Shown here: positions 32,009 to 43,450 of the stretch, in pieces | Numbering within the stretch: the first letter of the stretch is position 1 | Layout: every line of letters starts with the position of its first letter | Assembly (NCBI GenBank): GCA_022539475.1 | Contig: VCMS01000115.1 | Coordinates: forward strand, 62,001-126,000 | Reading direction: 5' to 3' | Length of the DNA stretch: 64,000 bases | From: Gracilaria domingensis | Taxonomy: Eukaryota; Rhodophyta; Florideophyceae; Gracilariales; Gracilariaceae | Notes under the pieces: model-generated | What the model was told of the DNA's origin: nothing | Seen by the model: only the letters and a program-made list of their open reading frames with translations | Database searches by the model: none | Translations under genes and position numbers: made by a program

Positions 32009-33127
32009 TTACTTTATCGAAATGACCTGTTCCCTAACTTCACGTACAATGGACTGTCGAAGTGAAAACCGGACGTTATCCACAATTTCGCAACTTTTAT
32101 CGCCGGGATAGATAACAAACGCATCCATCTTCTGCAACAGGTCTCCAATAGCAGAATCCACTTCTTCTCTCCACTGCCACAGTTTGTTGTACACGAAATT
32201 GGAATTGAGGTTCACCTTTGGTACCTTCTGACGAATTCGTCTGTACGTCTTGCTCCGAGTAGGTGTCCCTTGTGTTCCAGACCGCTCGCCAGAAACACTT
32301 GAACGTGCCATTCTTGCGGACAGAAGCACAACGTCACCGTCCTGCTGCTCCGCAGTTTCTGGTGCAGTTTGGGGTACAGATGGACCAGCTCCTTGTGAGG
32401 ATTGCGCATCCGCGTCTGGAAGGGGACCTTTTATGATCTCATCTTCCTCCTCTTGCACAGCCGTCCCCTGCTGAACCGTCTGTTTCGACGCAGAAGATCC
32501 CCTTGTGTCGACGGTCTGATTCATCGCAGGAGAAGCCCTTTTCGACGCAGTGGGCTTCGTAACGGAGGTAGACTTTGTTTGACCTGTCCGCTTCGTAGCT
32601 GGGGATGCTCTCGTCTTCATAGACCGCTTCGTAACAGACGACGGACCTGCCCGTGGAGGTGCTACTGATGCGCTACCTCTCGGTGTTGATGAACTTCGAA
32701 TTGGCTCCGTGCGGCTTGTCGGCGTCATCACCTCACTCATAGCGCTCACCGTTCCTCGCTTGGACGCCGGAATGCTGGCTGCCACCGGTTCCATCATTTT
32801 CCCATCCCAAGGAGCGGCCGTCCGGAGATCCTGGATATATTGTGGAAGATCCAGGCCCTCCGCCCGGTAAGGGTAGAACGTCTGACCGCTTCGAATGATG
32901 AGAATATTATGAACCATCACAAGACCTGGGTCCAATTGCTTCCCGAGCAACTCGCGGCGTAGAACACTTCCAATTCCATGCAAAAACGCTTACCCCACTA
33001 TCACCTTTCCTTCATTCTCAATATCCATCTGCAGAGAAACCCGCATTCCACCTTGCAATAATCGAGTGCTCCGCCGAGTGCGAGGAGTCACGCTTTGCGT
33101 ACGCTTTCGAACACGAGTTGGCTTCAT
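32009..33127 (-). pseudogene. Unrecognised 372-codon Big1 gene with one premature TAA
   Basis: ATG at 33125-33127, TAA at 32990-32992 (codon 46), then open to the end at 32009. A CAA would restore the frame; a GTAAGC donor also overlaps this point, so an intron is a second explanation, but no acceptor fits. N-terminus basic (KPTRVRKRTQSVTPRTRRSTR), next a short ordered part (LGKQLDPGLVMVHNILIIRSG), a long Ser/Thr/Arg/Lys-rich linker with repeated (S/T)(V/A)TKR-type motifs, and an ordered C-terminus (NSNFVYNKLWQWREEVDSAIGDLLQKMDAFVIYPGD). The start abuts the promoter-like block also found upstream of the methyltransferase gene in Big0. Confidence 0.55.
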
Positions 33128-33204
33128 GTTGAACAGCTATTGCAGTGAAAGGTGTATATCAACAATACGTTCGCTCTGGACGATACAAGAACGGATGCGA
33201 GCCT

Positions 33205-33915
33205 TTTAAATGGCGACTTACGCTGGGCACCCCCGCTTTCGGCAGCTCCTCCCAGCGCACTGCCAGTCTCGTCCGTGTCCTGTCCGTGGCCGCTCGCACG
33301 CTGATTGTACGCTTTAGAGTCGTGGAGTTCGCGCAATGATGACTCACGCGAGCAATGGTCGCGCTCTCTAATCATGCTCTTCAAATGCTTTGCATAGTAG
33401 TCAAGAGAACACTCATTTACTTCCATGTACAGCCTACTCCCGCGAATACACGTGGACAGCGGCGCCAACGTACCGGCGGCCGGGTGTAGCGAAATCACTG
33501 CGGGGCGGCGTGTTTTGGGAGGTCCCGGGAAGGCGCCGAAATGTGGCCAAAACGTGCCGCGGCGGAGGTACTCGTGGTACCTACCCTAACACGACCGGAC
33601 CCCCCCGCCCGCGGGCATAAAATCGCACATTTTTCACAAAATCGTCCAAAACGTGATCGCGGGCGGGGGGGTCCGGTCGTGTTAGGGTAGCTACCCTAAC
33701 AAGACCGACCCCCTCCGCCCGCGGGCACGTTCTGGCCACATTTTGGCACCCTCCGGAGACCTTCGAAAGCACTCCTCCCGGCTCTTCTGGCAGTGATTTC
33801 GCTGCACACGCCGTGCACACATATCAAACTAGAGAAAACTAGCGCTTCACACCCACTTGATCCGCGACTTTTAGCACAATACGCGACCTTTGCAATAGCT
33901 CCGAATCGCGACGTG
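33205..33915. repeat. Promoter-like block and palindromic module in Big1
   Basis: Part P (33205-33287: TTTTAAATGGCGACTTACGC to GCCAGTCTCGTCCGTGTCC) lies next to the gene start at 33127. It is followed by Q' (to about 33480), a palindrome M1 (33489-33805) and S' (to 33915). M1 is an inverted repeat, GCGAAATCACTG...CAGTGATTTCGC, containing two smaller palindromes of the form CCCTAACACGACCGGACCCC / GGGGTCCGGTCGTGTTAGGG. In Big0 the same P is followed by S, M and Q in the opposite orientation. Confidence 0.7.
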
Positions 33916-36806
33916 GCCGACATCAGAGCGACTACCTGGGCAACCCAAGTCTCCGAATCTTCTCCGCTTACCAATACAGTGGAAAACTTTGGCTTTCTAC
34001 TGGGACCAAATGCTGGAGAAGCGAAGACACGTTGGATGATGGGGTATTTGGGTCGTCCCAGCTTAAGTGCCTTAGAAGACGAATCGAAGTGTTCAAGAGT
34101 CGGAACGAAACCGCCTTTCACGAGGGCCGAATTCACCAGAGTTATCCTTGTCTTTTCTGGGAAGTATGTAATAGAGTGCTCATCCAGTGTTTCTTTCACG
34201 AGACTGAGGAAAGAAGGAAGGGCCTGTTCACCAATTTGGTCAAGAATCGACCTTGTGTCCGTACTTGAGAACATCTCTCTAACAGCAGTCCATGTTTTTG
34301 AACTGGACATACTTGAAACACAATGTTGAAGAGCTCGTAAAGTGAACTAAATCCCTCACATTGCAAACCGAGGAAGCTGTGTGGAAGTTCCTGGTAAACC
34401 TGGATTACGCTGGTAAGGAGTATTGCCATTCCATTGCTTTCTAACATGTCCGTGCTCAATGGAGCGAATAGTCTCCTCCACAGCCGTTGCTGTTCTTCTG
34501 GACGTCTTTTTGTAGTGTCTCTTAAATAGCAGGTGTGCATGTTCGTATATGCCTGCGTCGTAGTACTTGATACTTCCCAGACGGCGAATATCGTCCACGA
34601 GATGATCGAGAAGATGAAACTTCAGAGTTCCCAGTCTGGAGGGATGAAAATCCGCCAGAGTCTTTGTTGCGGAACGCTTGAAGGCTTCAATCTCCGAACT
34701 AAGACACAGGAGACAGCTTTCAGTCCAATACGGGTCACGATTGTATCTGAATAAGGTCGAGAGCAAGTCCGAATACTGAGAGAAAACGGTTGTGATTGGG
34801 GCAACGTCCTGTTCTCCACAGCATATGTCAAAGAATGCTCCTATGAAGGGAAAGACCATGTCAAGTGCTTTGTAGTTTTTGGCCTCCAGCATTCCACGGA
34901 GACCGTCTTTCGTGAAGATACCATTCAAAGATTTGCCTTTCTCCTGCGTGGAGAAATCGATATGTAAACCTTTGGCAGGAGAATCGCGTTCTATGGCAGC
35001 TAGAATTGCGTTTGCATGGTTGAAAAGTTGGGTGCGTATCGTTCGAAATGAACGCGATGCAGATGTTCCTATTGTGGTGCACAGGGTGTCTGACTGCAGT
35101 CTCTCGATTGTGGCCGTTTTTATCAACTTTGAGATGCCGAGATGCAAGTTGTGTAATGGTTTGAATGAGAACAGACTGTATGGTGACAATCCCGGGATCA
35201 TTCCAAGGCTTACGGAAGTTTCGAGGAACGAAGGAATGAGAGATATGGAATTTGAACGCATCAGAGTATCCGCTTGAGATCTCCTCTCCCTCGCACGACG
35301 TGGACGTCTTTCCGCCTCGTCTTTTTGTGGATGTTGCAAGATAGCTGTGTATGTCTTTCGGATGCTTTTCGTGTGCTTTTGAGAACGTCCGTTGAATGAG
35401 GTGGGAATAGGACTGCATAAAGATGAGCGAGGGGCTTTGCATCTATGACACGGGCTTTCCGTTTTGGTGCCATGAAGAATAGACAGAATGTCCTTAGCCT
35501 CAGGAATATCCGCACAATAACTTGCAAGCAGAGGATGGCACACTCGACTTAGTTTGTCTTCGCCGATGAACTGAAAACCTTTCTGCGTGAGATTTAGAAT
35601 GGGCTCCAGGACTTGACGAAGAGATTCTTGAAGGATTTGCATCCTGGACTCGCGTAGAGACTTGCTAGAAACAAATGGCATTGCGTCTGCTTCAGATGCG
35701 GAAACCTCGATCAGTGTGGTAGGGAAGTATGCCACTACTGTGAGGTCATCACGGATACACTTACGGCGAAGCTGGTCGGAGAAGTTGAGAAATATGAGGT
35801 GAAGAGGATAGGGGGTAACCGATGTTTGCTTTAGAGTTGTTGAAGACTTATCGGTGTATACCTGCAGAAGACCTACGAAAGATTCACTGTAGCTTATTTC
35901 TTGGGAGTACCACACTATTCTACTATCCAAAGAGCCCATGACCATTTCCTTAAGTTTTGAGGTGGCTTCTCTTGCGAGAGAGCCGGACATGGGGTGAGAT
36001 ATTTTCGTGGAGTGGGTCTGAGGTATAGAGTGGAAGAATGTGTTTTCGTTGTTAGCCAACTGGAGCTGTTTCACAAGTGTCTGAACGGGGTCTCTCGTGT
36101 AGAGGGTGGCGCTGAACTTACATCCTTCTGGCGAGACAGTTCTGCGATTGAAACCGTCCTTTGAGGCGTATCGTTCGAAAATGGCGTTCTTCAGATCTGT
36201 ACAGCGCTTGGAACTTGTTATGGTCTCGTTGAATCGCTTTTGCGAGAATCGCGGGTCCCGAAGTAGCCCAATTAGCTCGTCTGCCTGACGATGACCAAGG
36301 TTGGAAGCTACTGAAGCCAGACAAACCGTGAGATAATCCATATGCAAATCACCAAGGGCCTCCTCAGAAGGCACTGGGCGGGAACTGCTTCCGTGTTCTC
36401 GCTCTAATGACGCGGGACCCGGGGAAGGAGAAACACAATGCGAAGTGTCCGGAATGGGAGGGGCGCACGGAGTGGGGTCGACGATGTCCTCGGACACTGG
36501 AGGCTCGGGAAGGCGACAAGGGGCAGTGAACGTTTCGGAAGATGCGGGCGCGGGCGCGGAAAGCTTGAGACGCTTGCTTCTCCGAATGGCCCGGCTATTT
36601 TCGTTTTCCAGCGCTGCTTTCAGACGAAACGGGCAATGGTTGACATGCTGTTGAAGAGATAAGACTCCTCGGCGAGTAACGAAGGGGCACCCACGCTTCT
36701 TATGTGTACAGTAGTAGACCATGGGAAGAAGAAATGAACGAGAAACGACGACAAAGACTGCAAGGGAAGGTCGTCCGAAGGGAGAAGGAGGTCGAGCGAC
36801 AGTCAA
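33916..36806 (-). pseudogene. Tnp2/Plavaka-like transposase of Big1 (3' truncated)
   Basis: Homologous along its length to the Big0 copy. The first 816 codons (36806-34356) are free of stops, ending at TGA 34361-34363 (AGA in Big0). The sequence continues, after a TAG shared by both copies, as SSSKTWTAVREMFSSTDTRS... until about 33923, where it breaks into the palindromic block; the last ~125 residues present in Big0 are gone. The N-terminal Cys/His cluster, YTDKSSTTLKQTS, ASYCADIPEAKDIL and CHRCKA are kept. The middle part (about 34960-35440) reads better in a second frame, implying compensating indels. Confidence 0.75.
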
Positions 36807-38915
36807 GATCGACGTGTTGCTCAGAACGGATAATATATTTTGAGTTTAAATCACGTGCTTTCGTTCAAAAAGGAACGTAGGTACACGTCGACCTCAACAC
36901 AAGGGTGTACTTCTCGTATTATCTACCACTGGTTATAAACCTCTGGTTTCCCAACGTTGTACGCTGTACACTTGTCCAATCTCGCACAGAAAAATAAATC
37001 TCTTCCCTCCGCCGCCGCCCCCGCCCGTCCGACGTCCGATCTTTTGTTACCGTCGTGATCCGTGCCATCCTCGCGTTCTACTCCGCTCCGTCGTACGTTT
37101 TTCCGCCCTCGCACTCGCTACGAAGTGCGAGGGCGGAAAAAAGTACGACGGATTACGAAGTAGCGTGCTGAGAATGGATTCCATTAAGCGGACATGAAGC
37201 GTACCTTATTCTCTTTCTCCGACCTCGTCGGACGCCTCCATAAAGCGGACAGCATCCGTATCTCACGGATGTATTCCGTGCAGTCTTTCCGTGCAGTCTT
37301 TTCGTACGTGCTTCCATTTCCTTCTACGTATCTTTGTTCTAAACTAACCAATCCTCACCACGTCTCTTCGCGCTCTGCGACATGTAAACGGCAGGAAAAA
37401 GGCTTTGGGTTACTTTTGCGAGTTACTAGGTCCCTCGACTTTTCTAGCGCAACGTTTCTGTTTTGCTCTTATCAATGGTACGTTCTATCGCATTTCAACT
37501 GTATCCAACGGAGCATTGACTAACTTATGGATACTTTCTGCTTGCGTATACAGGAAAACGACCAATTTCATTTCGTCTCTCAAGATCGATCTCTGGCTGT
37601 TCGGGATAGGCGATTCTGGTACTTGGTTGGGACATAGGCTGCTCTCTCGTTTATCGCATCTTGCGGTATGTTTGCTGCTTGGGCATTCTTGGTGTCCTTG
37701 GTTGTGAGTTCTCGCTTCGACACCTTTTCGCGCTTTACGATGATGGTGGGCTGGTAATCTAACCGATCCTTTTCCTGCTTCTTCTTCCGTTTGCGAGTTA
37801 CTAGGTCCCTCGACTTTTCTAGTGCAACGTTTCTGTTTTGCTCTTATCAATGGTACGTTCTATCGCATTTCAACTGTATCCAACGGAGCATTGACTAACT
37901 TATGGATACTTTCTGCTTGCGTATACAGGAAAACGACCAATTTCATTTCGTCTCTCAAGATCGATCTCTGGCTGTTCGGGATAGGCGATTCTGGTACTTG
38001 GTTAGGACATAGGCTGCTCTTTCGTTTATCGCATCTTGAGGTATGTTTGCTGCATGGGTATTCTTGGTGTCCTTGGTTGTGAGTTCTCGCTTCGACACCT
38101 TTCGCGCTTTACGATGATGGTGGGCTGGTAATCTAACTGATCCCTTTCCTTCTTCTTTTTCATTTTGCGAGTTACTAGGTCCCTCGACTTTTCTAGCGCA
38201 ACGTTTCTGTTTTGCTTTATCAATGGTACGTTCCATCGCATTTCAAATGTATCCAACGGATCATTGACTAACTTATGGATACTTTCCGCTTGCGTATACA
38301 GGTAAATGACTTTTGATGCGTACGTAGCTCACGAGTTGCAGGTGCAGGTTCCTCAAGTAGGGAACCATGCATCTGGGCATGGTTCCCTACATGAGGAACG
38401 GAGAGGATGAGGCGCTTCGAGTGCGTATTTGTTCTACCGATACCGCACTATGGTGGAGGTGCAGTCTGCGGCATCTGCCGCAGATTGCGCCTACACTCGC
38501 TCCATCATGGGGAAATGGTACATGTAATATAGCGAAGTAGTGGTTAGCAAAAGCGGTCGATATAAGAATAGATACGAATAAAACGGTATGATTTCATAAT
38601 GGGCATCATCTGTACTAGCACCAGTATTCCATGCGTTGCAGGGTATCATTCCGCAGAAGGTATCGTGTAATGTGCACCTTAATGGAAACTGAACCTAGAC
38701 TTCGCAAAATACCGTTCAGGTAGCCCTCGACTAAAGAACTAGCATGAGTGGAAAACCCACCAGTATTTACTGCACGGCGATTCTGGACGACCCAAGCAAT
38801 TATCTCCAAATTTTGAAATAATTGATCTCGATATTTTTTCAAAAAATTTACTGGACGACCCTTGCCAATTTCTGGACGACCCTCGCCAAAAACTAGCATC
38901 TGCAAGAGACAGACG
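36807..38915 (-). repeat. Big1 transposase-end terminal and subterminal region
   Basis: Inverted homologue of 19553-21305. It holds three tandem units of about 370 bp (starting inward near 38305, 37935 and 37560), the TAGGGAACCATGC stem-loop (38358-38386) and the CGTCTGT end. Short frames in the units (for instance 37955-38236) repeat with the units and differ in phase, so I do not call them genes. Confidence 0.7.
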
Positions 38916-38917
38916 TT

Positions 38918-40926
38918 CCATGTCAACCACTCCCCCGCTCTCGGTTTTGGCACCCGGTCAATTACATTCCTGTTAGCCGGGAAAGTAGAAGGAATGAAAT
39001 TGTTCTCCTCAAATGGAGTAAGACTGGCTTCCTCGGATGGTTGCAATCCACGCTTCACCCCATGAACGGCGTACTCCGTTACGGGCTGTATCCCAAACTC
39101 CCGTGGATTCCCTCCAACATTACTTCGATCCCGGATGAACACCAGTGGATTCCCATCCACTTCAAACGAAGGCATGAGTTCTGGCTTACCCTCGCTTCCA
39201 GCTTCATCTTTCGTACTCGCCGTTTCGGAAAGTATCCTGTGCCAGACATGAAACTGTGCCATGGCACAGAATATAATGAAGTGCCCACCTGACCGAAGCG
39301 CGGAACTTATTAAGTCAGCCGTACTGATCATGTCATCCTCACTGAAGACATCGTGAGCACTATTCCGTTTGCTCCTCTTCCTTCAAGTGTTAAAGGGAGG
39401 GTCATTTAGGACAAGCTGTGCCTCAACCCATAAAATCTCACTCTGATTCACAAATGTTTCGTGTGTGTGCCTCAGGTCCTTCATGTCACATTTGTACGCT
39501 ACAAAATGTGACTTTCTCATCCCCTTCCACACCTTGTCCATATTCATTCGAAGGAGACTGGATATCCCCTTCATGGGCGGCTCAATACCAGTCTTTTGGA
39601 TGTTGTACCCGGCAACCCGAGATTCATGCTCCGCACGATTCACCGGCTTCTCGAAGTCGTCGCTATTGGAGCTCACGAGATCTATATACTCTCGACGAGG
39701 TGGGGCTTGGGCAGACTTGGTCGAAGAAGGTTCGGCATTACCGGAAGTTTTAGGGGTTTTCGTCAGTTCAATATCAGGTTTCGCGTGAATGCCGACATGG
39801 AACCCTGCCGCATGACGCATATCCTGTATCGGTTTCCATAGCAACTCCGAAAAGTTCTGAAATCGTGCAGGCAACTCACCGGAGTCAGAACCAGATACGG
39901 TATCCATCCGTATCCCCGAAAACTCTATCCAGTTCCTCATCTGTTCAACCCGTAAGCTATAAAGGCTATTGTGGGTGCATATGGTTTCGAGGTCTGTCAA
40001 AAATTCCTTAGCCAGTATTCGGAGGTTTGTATCGCATTCATCACTCAAGGTCTCCACCAATCCACTAGTACTGCTCTGTGGCACATCTTTTGTGTTGAAT
40101 CGAGTACTCTGGCTCGGCGGGGCACAACCAGACTCCCGTGTCTCTAGCGCTGTATACTTCAACGTCTGCATATTCATGTAAATGTATGGTTTCGCCATGT
40201 GCTGAACGTTCGTGTATCTACGATGAGCCGCAAAACAACTCCATGCCCATACGACCTCACTGATAGCGAATCCCAGTCGATCACAGTTGTCTTTAGAGAA
40301 CGACGTAAAAGTGGGTATGTACACAGATGGTGCACTTTTCGTTTCTTTTTCGGTTGTTTCTTCTTCATCATTTTGATGTTGTCGTTCTCTCCCATTATGT
40401 GGCCGAGATATGATAAGTATATAACGACCTCAAATGGGTTCACAGCTGTTGGTGGGATGAACACTGTCGTCTTCAGAACCTGCTTTCTCCTGGTCATGAA
40501 ATAACCAACCAGGCATCGCACCGGTAGGTATATACCCATATCCATAGAGAGAAAGAAAAAATCGCGGAGTTTCTGGTCCTCATCTCCGTCCTTCTTGTCA
40601 AGAAGCTTCGTTACAAGATATCGTTGTTCCACAGGTTTGTTATTCACAACACTCTTTCGTAGCTGTTGCAGTGTCAAGTTCTGCAGGTTCTTGGAGTTAG
40701 TGGCCTCCTCAAACATTTTCCTTGCCTCCGGAATATCCTCATAGTTCTCGGCGCAGAACTCTATTAGCCCTCTAAACCCTACGTCCCGTGGCCGATCAGG
40801 GCCTCCATCGCTGTTTGCCAAAGCATCGCGAAGAACCAAGAAAAGTCTGACATATGCATGGAACGCCGGAGGCGGAGCACTAATGTCGATAGGATGTAGC
40901 TCCTCTCCATCATCGGTGGAATCCAT
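38918..40926 (-). pseudogene. DNA methyltransferase-SET fusion, N-terminal half
   Basis: Starts at 40926 with MDSTDDGEELHP, about 200 residues of unknown type including KKKQPKKKRKV, a nuclear-localisation-like run. A frame change near 40300 leads into the next part, which has CDMKDLRHTHETFVNQSEIL and WVEAQLVLNDPPF: the catalytic motif IV DPPF (39391-39405). TGA at 39382-39384 (CGA would restore it) is followed in frame by SSALRSGGHFIIFCAMAQFH and NPLVFIRDRS, the usual strand order after motif IV. The frame is cut at 38918 by Big1 and continues at 28325. Full length about 1040 residues. The enzyme would act in the nucleus on DNA and, through SET, on histone or another protein. It lies directly next to promoter-like block P. 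Confidence 0.78.
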
Positions 40927-42487
40927 CGCTTCAGCGCAAACAACGGAGGCGAGCCTTTAAATGGCGACTTACGCTGGGCACCCCCGCTTTCGGCAGCTCT
41001 TCCCAGCCTACTGCCAGTCTCGTCCGTGTCCGTGTCCGCTCCCTTCTGAGGTCAGTGTCCGTGCCGCTTCGAGCGGGTGCGATAGCGTCGCGTGTCGGCC
41101 ACGTCGCGATTCGGAGCTATTGCAAAGGTCACGTATTGTGCTAATAGTCGCGGACCAAGTGGGTGTTAAGCGCTAGTTTTCTCCAGTTTGATATATGTGC
41201 ACGGCGCGTGCAGCGAAATCACTGCCGGAAGTGCCGGGAGAAGTGTTTTGGGAGGTCTCCGGAGGGTGCTAGAATGTGGCCAGAACGTGCCCGCGGGCGC
41301 GGGGGTCGGTCATGTTAGAGTAGGTACCCTAACACGAACGGACCCCCTGCCCGCGCGGGCACGTTTTGGGCGATTTTTTGAAAAATGTGCGATTTTATGC
41401 CCGCGGGCGGGGGGGCCCGGTCGTGTTAGGGTACCTACCCTAAAACGACCGACCCCTCCGCCCGCGGGCACGTTCTGTCCACATTCTGGCACCCTCCGGA
41501 GACCTCCCAAAACACTCCTCTCGGCACTTCCGGCATCCACCGCGTCACCTCGGTGCACCATCCCGTCTTCTCCATCCCTCAAACGCTCCCTAATTCCCAC
41601 GGGCACCACACCTACCCTCTAGTAAAGATTAGTTTACTGAAAGTTACAAGTTGTTTCATAGCTTACCACTAGACTACGAAAGACTGCTATCGATGGCGCT
41701 CTTAAGTATTGCTGCGCCCGGGGGCGGCCGCCGGGCCATCGCCGTTGCATCCAGTATATCAGGCCCGTCGTGGAACACGGCGCAGACATCAGAGAGTCCC
41801 CCACATCATTAACACTCGACACCATCCTCTTTTCTAGAGTAGATGTGGTGCGCGTGGAAATTAGGGAGTGTCTGGAGGGTAGAAAAGACGGGATGGTGCA
41901 CTGAGGTGACGCAGTGGGTACAGGGAGTGCCGGGGGGTGTGTTTTGGGAGGTCTCCGGAAGGCGCCAGAATGTGGCGCGAACGTGCCTGCGGGCGGGGGG
42001 GGGGGGGGGGGTCGGTCGTGTTAGGGTAGGTACCCTAACACGACCGGACCCCCCCGCCCGCGGGCACGTTTTGGGCAATTTTTTGAAAAATGTGCGATTT
42101 TATGCCTGCGGGCGGGGGGGGGGGGTCCGGTCGTGTTAGGGTACCTACCCTAACACGACCGACCCCCCCCCCGCCCGCGGGCACGTTCTGGCCACATTCC
42201 GGCGCCTTCCCGGGACCACCCAAAACACGCCGCCCCGCAGTGATTTCGCTACACCCGGCCGCCGGTACGTTGGCGCCGCTGTCCACGTGTATTGGCAGGA
42301 GTAGGCTGTACATGAAAGTGAATGAGTGTACTCTTGATTACTATGCAAAGCATTTGAAGAGCACGATTAGAGAGCGCGACCATTGCTCGCGTGAGTCATC
42401 ATTGCGCGAACTCCACGACTCTAAAGCGTACAATCAGCGTGCGAGCGGCCACAGACAGGACACGGACGAAACTGGCCCGAGTCTACG
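40927..42487. repeat. Promoter-like block P and a 1.46 kb foldback array in Big0
   Basis: P (40945-41031) abuts the methyltransferase gene start. From 41013 to 42477 the array is bounded by inverted copies of GCCAGTCTCGTCCGTGTCC. Inside lie S (about 41090-41205), palindrome M2 (41212-41545), an inverted pair X/X' (41546-41632 and 41845-41925) around a 210-bp loop, palindrome M3 (41930-42255) and Q (to 42458). M2 and M3 each contain arms with GTTAGGGTAGGTACCCTAAC and G/C runs up to 13 nt. No genes. Confidence 0.7.
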
Positions 42488-42703
42488 GATTTGCTGGTTA
42501 GATACCACATGTACATGGTACCAGAGGGCTACGCACTACCTGATGCTGTTCATCGGGTGCGGGATTTCCGACCCACGTTTGTCACTTGTGACGAGGAGGA
42601 GGAGGCGGAGGATGAACTGTTGTCCGATAAGGAGGGTGGGGCGGTTGACATGGAAGAAGACCAAGTGGTCGTGGAGATTGGTGTGGAAGCGGAGGCCGGT
42701 TGA
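42488..42703 (+). pseudogene. Acidic C-terminal fragment of an unknown protein
   Basis: Open frame directly after the foldback array: LVRYHMYMVPEGYALPDAVH, RVRDFRPTFVTCDEEEEAED, ELLSDKEGGAVDMEEDQ. A neighbouring frame continues the acidic character (EVLESSSDDDLPI) to 42766. No start codon of its own is convincing, so it looks like a gene tail truncated by the array. Confidence 0.35.
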
Positions 42704-43039
42704 ACTGAAGTGCTCGAGAGTAGTAGTGATGACGATTTGCCAATAATGAGGCTGCGAGCGCCTCGAAGTGGATGAGAATGAGATGATTAGTAAATTATGA
42801 GTGTCTTGCGAGTATTAAGAGTAGTATACTATTGCAAGGCTATACATATGAACATAGAAAAGGTGCGGCAGGCTGGTAATTGAACAAATGTCATACTTCT
42901 TTGGTCCAGTTTCGTCTAATTGCAACATGCCACATGCTCGGTATCGTTAACATCATTGGTGACACCATTCAATCCGCAATTGAACATGTAGCGTCCTAAC
43001 ACTTCTGAAACTGCACTTAAGGTTGCTTTTAAAAGAAGT
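42704..43039. other. Non-coding spacer
   Basis: AT-rich, short frames only; nothing recognised. Confidence 0.35.
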
Positions 43040-43450
43040 ATGAAACTGAGAAGTATATGCAGTTCCTGTCTATGCGGTACTTGTGGCAGTATGGTGACTG
43101 TATCAGGAAAAATGCCAGAGGAACAGAGAGACTTGGCGGAAATTTCACCCAATACCTTGTCTAAGTTCATATATGCCAATGGTTACGGTATATTAAGTTC
43201 CGTTGATGGAACGTTGAGAAGAGAAGGAGAGTCAATTCCAGAAGAAGTTGTGAAGTGTATGAAGTTCATTGACGAACTTGTTGGTTTCGGACTTGTCACA
43301 GGGGGTGATGTGGGCGACGTGGAGGGGAAAATGGAAGGACTCGGAGACTATAAGTTTGGCGTCTCGGCGAATCATGGAGCTTTCCTCCGTTTCTCTGACG
43401 AGAGGGAAATTAAGGCTGCATTCAATGATCACACCCTTGACCACTGTTAG
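43040..43450 (+). CDS. Hypothetical 136-residue ORF
   Basis: ATG at 43040. It has a Cys cluster near the N-terminus (CSSCLCGTCG), then mixed alpha/beta-like sequence (LSKFIYANGYGILSSVDGTL; VVKCMKFIDELVGFGLVTGG; FGVSANHGAFLRFSDEREIK) without low complexity. Composition is AT-richer than its surroundings. The amino acid pattern looks coding, but no family is recognised and no relative exists in the window. Confidence 0.4.
   Translation: MKLRSICSSCLCGTCGSMVTVSGKMPEEQRDLAEISPNTLSKFIYANGYGILSSVDGTLRREGESIPEEVVKCMKFIDELVGFGLVTGGDVGDVEGKMEGLGDYKFGVSANHGAFLRFSDEREIKAAFNDHTLDHC

Larger units (their letters stand above)
28328..38915 (-). mobile_element. Big1: 10.6 kb element of the same family nested in the methyltransferase gene
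   Basis: The left end is CGTCTGTGTTCTGCAAAG, the right end reads inward CGTCTGTCTCTTGCAG: the same two ends as Big0 but in reverse order. TT at 28326-28327 and TT at 38916-38917 flank it. Removing it plus one TT joins the methylase frame (EWLTW to KVNEP). Contents from right to left: terminal/subterminal region, transposase (truncated), palindromic block, a 372-codon gene, a ketopantoate-reductase-like gene, an epimerase fragment, hairpin repeats and the coiled-coil gene. Confidence 0.88.

Noticed and set aside
37955-38236. Basic 93-codon frame in the subterminal repeats
   Set aside because: It repeats with the non-coding units, changes phase between them and has no homologue-like features.
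19553-38915. A single 19.4 kb transposon with 5 kb terminal inverted repeats
   Set aside because: The inverted arms are the transposase ends of two separate elements. Exact frame restoration needs the pairs 19553/52441 and 28328/38915 instead.
41200-42255. CRISPR-like array or true telomeric repeat
   Set aside because: Repeats are palindromic arms, not regularly spaced units, and TTAGGG occurs singly in each arm.
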